64,000 nt of DNA. Origin: Pseudorasbora parva (Eukaryota > Chordata > Actinopteri > Cypriniformes > Gobionidae). Where the stretch lies: the NCBI RefSeq assembly GCF_024679245.1, contig NC_090180.1, forward strand, positions 13,743,007 to 13,807,006. Direction: 5' to 3'. This document shows, in pieces, positions 60,678-64,000 of this stretch (the stretch's first letter is position 1; each line of letters opens with the position of its first letter). Below the pieces are notes generated by a model. It worked only from the letters and a program-made list of their open reading frames with translations. It did no database searches and was not told the origin of the DNA. A program made the translations under genes and the position numbers.

Positions 60678-63600
60678 GCATATTTTTTTGTTTGTATGTG
60701 TTGTATGCACACAGCAACGGTTGGAGTTAAAAATCTTCATTTGTGTTCTACTGAAGAGAAAAAAACATGAAATAGTTACAAATTTCCATTAATGGGTTAA
60801 AAATGTTTATGAGTCCTGGAAATGCATGAGTGTGTGTTTGGTTATATAATATGTAAATGTAGACGTAACCAAACCCAGGACTAACACTTAATGTTCTGCT
60901 GTGTGTCTATTGTGTTTTAGAAGTCAATTCCCAAGGCACTGAAAATGTCTAGTAGGCGTCAGGTGAACCAGGACACAGTCCTTTAAACATTACATGGACA
61001 GAACACCCAGGGCGCCACATTCTGTAAAGCTCACCTACTGCTATGGAAACTTATCTTCCTCTCTCTGAATATGGAATAGTACAAGAGAAATATATTGTAA
61101 CTCAACCAGTCTGCCTCATAACAGTTGTCCAATAGCTCTCCTTAGATTTGACATTTTAATGAATAGACTTTTGTTCAAATCATAATACAATATACCCAGC
61201 CATACACTTGAATTGTGCTTATTGGACGTCAGGTCAGACAGGAGTGTTCTCCCTTTTCAATTACTTTCTATGGATAACTAAAACTCCACGTTTGCACTGC
61301 AGCAAAACACAATACTTTGGCTTTGTTGACCGAGTCAGCCCTGCATCTATAATACAGGAATCTGGTTCAGTCTTTCCTGTGAGATTTCTAGCACAGAACA
61401 GTCTCTTGTACAACAAAGCAACAGAGTCCACTGAGAGTTTACAGGTTCAGTTCCATAAAGCAGCAGTGTTTAGCTTGCACAATAGCCTTTCATATAACGT
61501 TTTCTCGTGATGGCCTGGGTTGTTACGGCCCACTCGGTCCTGTCGCTTTCAGCCCTCGCTAGGACTTCCTAATCCGTTCACCGATCTGCTTAGTTGGACT
61601 TCCTGTTGGACGGAGAAAAGAGAGAAAAGTTGTGAAACTTAAATCTGATCATGCTAAAATGTGTTGAAGGGACCATTAAAGGTACAAATTGGAGTCGGAT
61701 TTGCTATTTTGTACATCATAAACTCAGTTATTGGATTTGTGAAATACCATATGCTAGGACTACAGTAGGAGGGCCCAAATCAGATCTTTTGCCCTCTCGT
61801 GGCACCGGGCCTGGACAACAAAGGGGTATTCTAGTCAAAAAGGTTGAGAACCACTGAACTAACTATATTATATCAGTCAGCAGATTGGTGTATGAACATT
61901 TGTAACCATAAAAATGTCTATACTGCAATGCTATCGCCCTTTATCTGCCCATCAAGAGAGGCAGTGCCACACTGGCCATACATAATTGATCTATTATCCT
62001 CTTACAGAAAGCCAGGGGCTAGTATCTGGTCATTGATCCTAAAAATAAAAGACAGATTGTTACTATGCCATCAAGTCATAATTTAAGTGAGATATTTTGA
62101 TGCCACAGTAGCCTATAAGAACCGACCATTTTAATTTCAGAGCATCGGAAAAAGTGTCTCGTCTGATTGTAAAGGAAGCAAAGCCCCTCCAGATGATGAT
62201 GTAGTGTGTCTGCTGATGTGTCAGTGTCCCTGTGCCAAACATCCTCCCTGCCATGTGATTCAAACAGTGTGCGGGTGATGTCAGAATCCATCATTCACAA
62301 TGAAACTCTCTGAAGCACAGAATCACTCGCTTAAAAAGCACTCAGAGATGCCAGATTTATGTATAACAGAGGTATTTTTAGTCTCACAAAAGAATGTGTA
62401 TTTTTAGAATATGTATTCTGAAAATAAAACCTAAAATAGCTCAATCCACTCACCTTACAACAAAATGCCATATTGCACTTCTATGTTATAACCCTATACT
62501 ACTGGGCTATCATATAAAGTGCTATATCACATGTTTTAGTAATGTTTTAATATTTCGACTGAAAAACAAGGCAAAATTAGGATATTTTGCAGTGCAATTC
62601 TTGATCTAAAATCCAGACCTAATCACTAGATTAAATGAAAAAAAGCTGTCATTTGTGTAAATGTTGAAATATAGATGTAGTGTTAATTTGTTCTACTACA
62701 GAAACAAACACGCCTAAATATTGGATGCCCTGGGGGTAACTAGATAAACATCAATTTTTCCTTTTTGTGTGAACTATCCCTTTAACGTCATATCCGTTAA
62801 CATGCCGAACACTCAGAGTGGTCATGGCCGAACAAGATACCTAATCATGTGCATATGCAATCTGAAAATAATACCTAGTTTTTATAACATGCTAATAACA
62901 AACATGACATGATGGTTGCAAATAAATGCTCAATGAGAACACACAGAAACTGCTGCTGAAGCTTATCTTGTTGTTTTCAACAGATTAACACCAGCCTCGA
63001 CAAACAATTGCACTGTATTTCAAAGATTTATGTCAGAAGATTTAATCAGCATTTTGACTGTAAGTTAATTGATGTGTCTCCTTAAATAAAGCAATATAAA
63101 GTGAGGAACAGAACAAGGATAGACTTTTCTGTTTGTGTCGTTCATAGCTGTTATTATGAAGTCCAAAGTAATCTTTATTTTAAACTCCTCTAGGGCATTT
63201 TTCAAAGAAAAGGGGCTTACAGGCGCTGAATATATCCATTCTTAAGCTGAACTCTGCAGCGTTGCAACACAAAGACTGCCTGGTTTCTTCTGCTCTGACT
63301 GGCAATTTTCGGCTAGTGCCAACCGTTATACCTTGGTAAACCTTGGCAGCACCCTACCATAATTGTGTTGTCCTGTTGGCTCATTATAAGAGGCTTAACG
63401 TTCACACAACTGCCCTACACAAACATGCCTTTTGTCTGCCAGTGTAAATGAATAGTTCACCTACAAATGAAATCTGTCAGAATTGAGTTAACCTCATGTC
63501 ATTCCACTGAATGTGGCAAAAGGCTGATAGGTTTCACATCTTAAGGCCTTCTTGGAAAATTGCTCCTGGTTGAGAACCATTGTTTTCTGACAGAGTAGCA

Positions 63601-64000
63601 GTAGGAATGTCCACTTTTTAATTCACTGAGTGAATTGTGTAAACACAGTTGCTTTCCAAGGCATTCATGCCATGAAATACACACTTATATAACAATGCAT
63701 GCATCTTTATTTTCAGCACATTAACACACATACAGCATGATTTGATTTTACCCTTGCCTTCTTGGCACGCTAACACATGTGAATCAGCAGGACTACAACC
63801 GTTTCAAGTTTCAAAGAGGCGTTAGAGTGTTCCCCATAATGTAGCCATTGAAATTCTAGGGGCCTTGCACAAACGGAGCCCTATATGAATAAACAAGACA
63901 CTATCTTACATAATAGAGCCAGATCTGGGAAGGACTAATTATCATAGAACCTCACAATAGGATCTGAATGCCATTTCATGGTGTCAAGCTTAGTTTGGAA
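60678..64000. other. Intergenic, no gene seen
   Basis: Mostly unique-looking AT-rich DNA. 'aaaggttgagaaccactgaa' at 61839-61858 looks like the end of a hAT-type MITE, and 'aactatccctttaac' at 62772-62786 like one end of a TTAA-type MITE. No coding exon was recognised. Confidence 0.4.

Noticed and set aside
44894..64000. dmbx1 homeobox exons expected from synteny
   Set aside because: Both strands were scanned by eye for homeodomain signatures and none was seen; the gene may lie outside the window.

Overview
This window looks like nuclear DNA from a cyprinid teleost (carp, goldfish or zebrafish-like fish). That call rests on three things: AT-rich DNA with long (TG)n and (TA)n tracts, very dense short inverted-repeat elements ending in TTAAAGG... 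or CACTGTAAAAA..., and two spliced vertebrate-type genes. There are no bacterial, phage or plasmid features. Most predicted open frames here are chance frames or lie in repeats.

Genes. (1) A four-exon gene on the + strand (coding exons 14349-14496, 18831-18899, 26247-26346, 27340-27415) encodes a 130-residue two-pass membrane protein. I recognise it as kinocilin (kncn), a kinocilium and hair-cell protein. All three introns are GT-AG, the phases join exactly, and a stop codon lies directly before the start ATG. (2) A gene with a single coding exon on the + strand (37248-37892) encodes a 214-residue protein with two membrane segments, probably tmem275. It has a likely non-coding first exon near 34.8-35.04 kb and a 3' UTR that may run to about 39.55 kb. 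From memory, human 1p33 has DMBX1-TMEM275-KNCN-MKNK1 in a row, which fits this pair. No dmbx1 or mknk1 exon was found here.

Repeats. 1-13.6 kb is almost wholly mobile-element debris: a Tc1/mariner-like TA-flanked element, a palindromic MITE, TTAA-flanked MITEs (one nested in another), an L1-like insertion with a perfect 15-bp target duplication, and a dead Tc1-like transposase. The kncn introns hold a 0.8-kb minisatellite, a RecQ-helicase-fragment element, a large hairpin, a SINE tail and a (TA)n-bearing element. A 1.4-kb 22/23-bp minisatellite lies between the two genes. Downstream of tmem275 are two intact hAT-like elements with perfect 8-bp target duplications, carrying a piece of a RecQ-like helicase, and a 5'-truncated L2-like LINE broken by a three-level nest of insertions. 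A Harbinger-like element lies at 60 kb.

The least repetitive blocks (about 9.4-9.8, 18.0-18.8, 48.3-48.6 and 52.6-53.6 kb) are the best places to look for regulatory DNA. I did not find a new enzymatic or defence system. The most interesting items are the helicase-carrying element family, the layered insertions and the stop codon that overlaps the kncn exon 3 donor.
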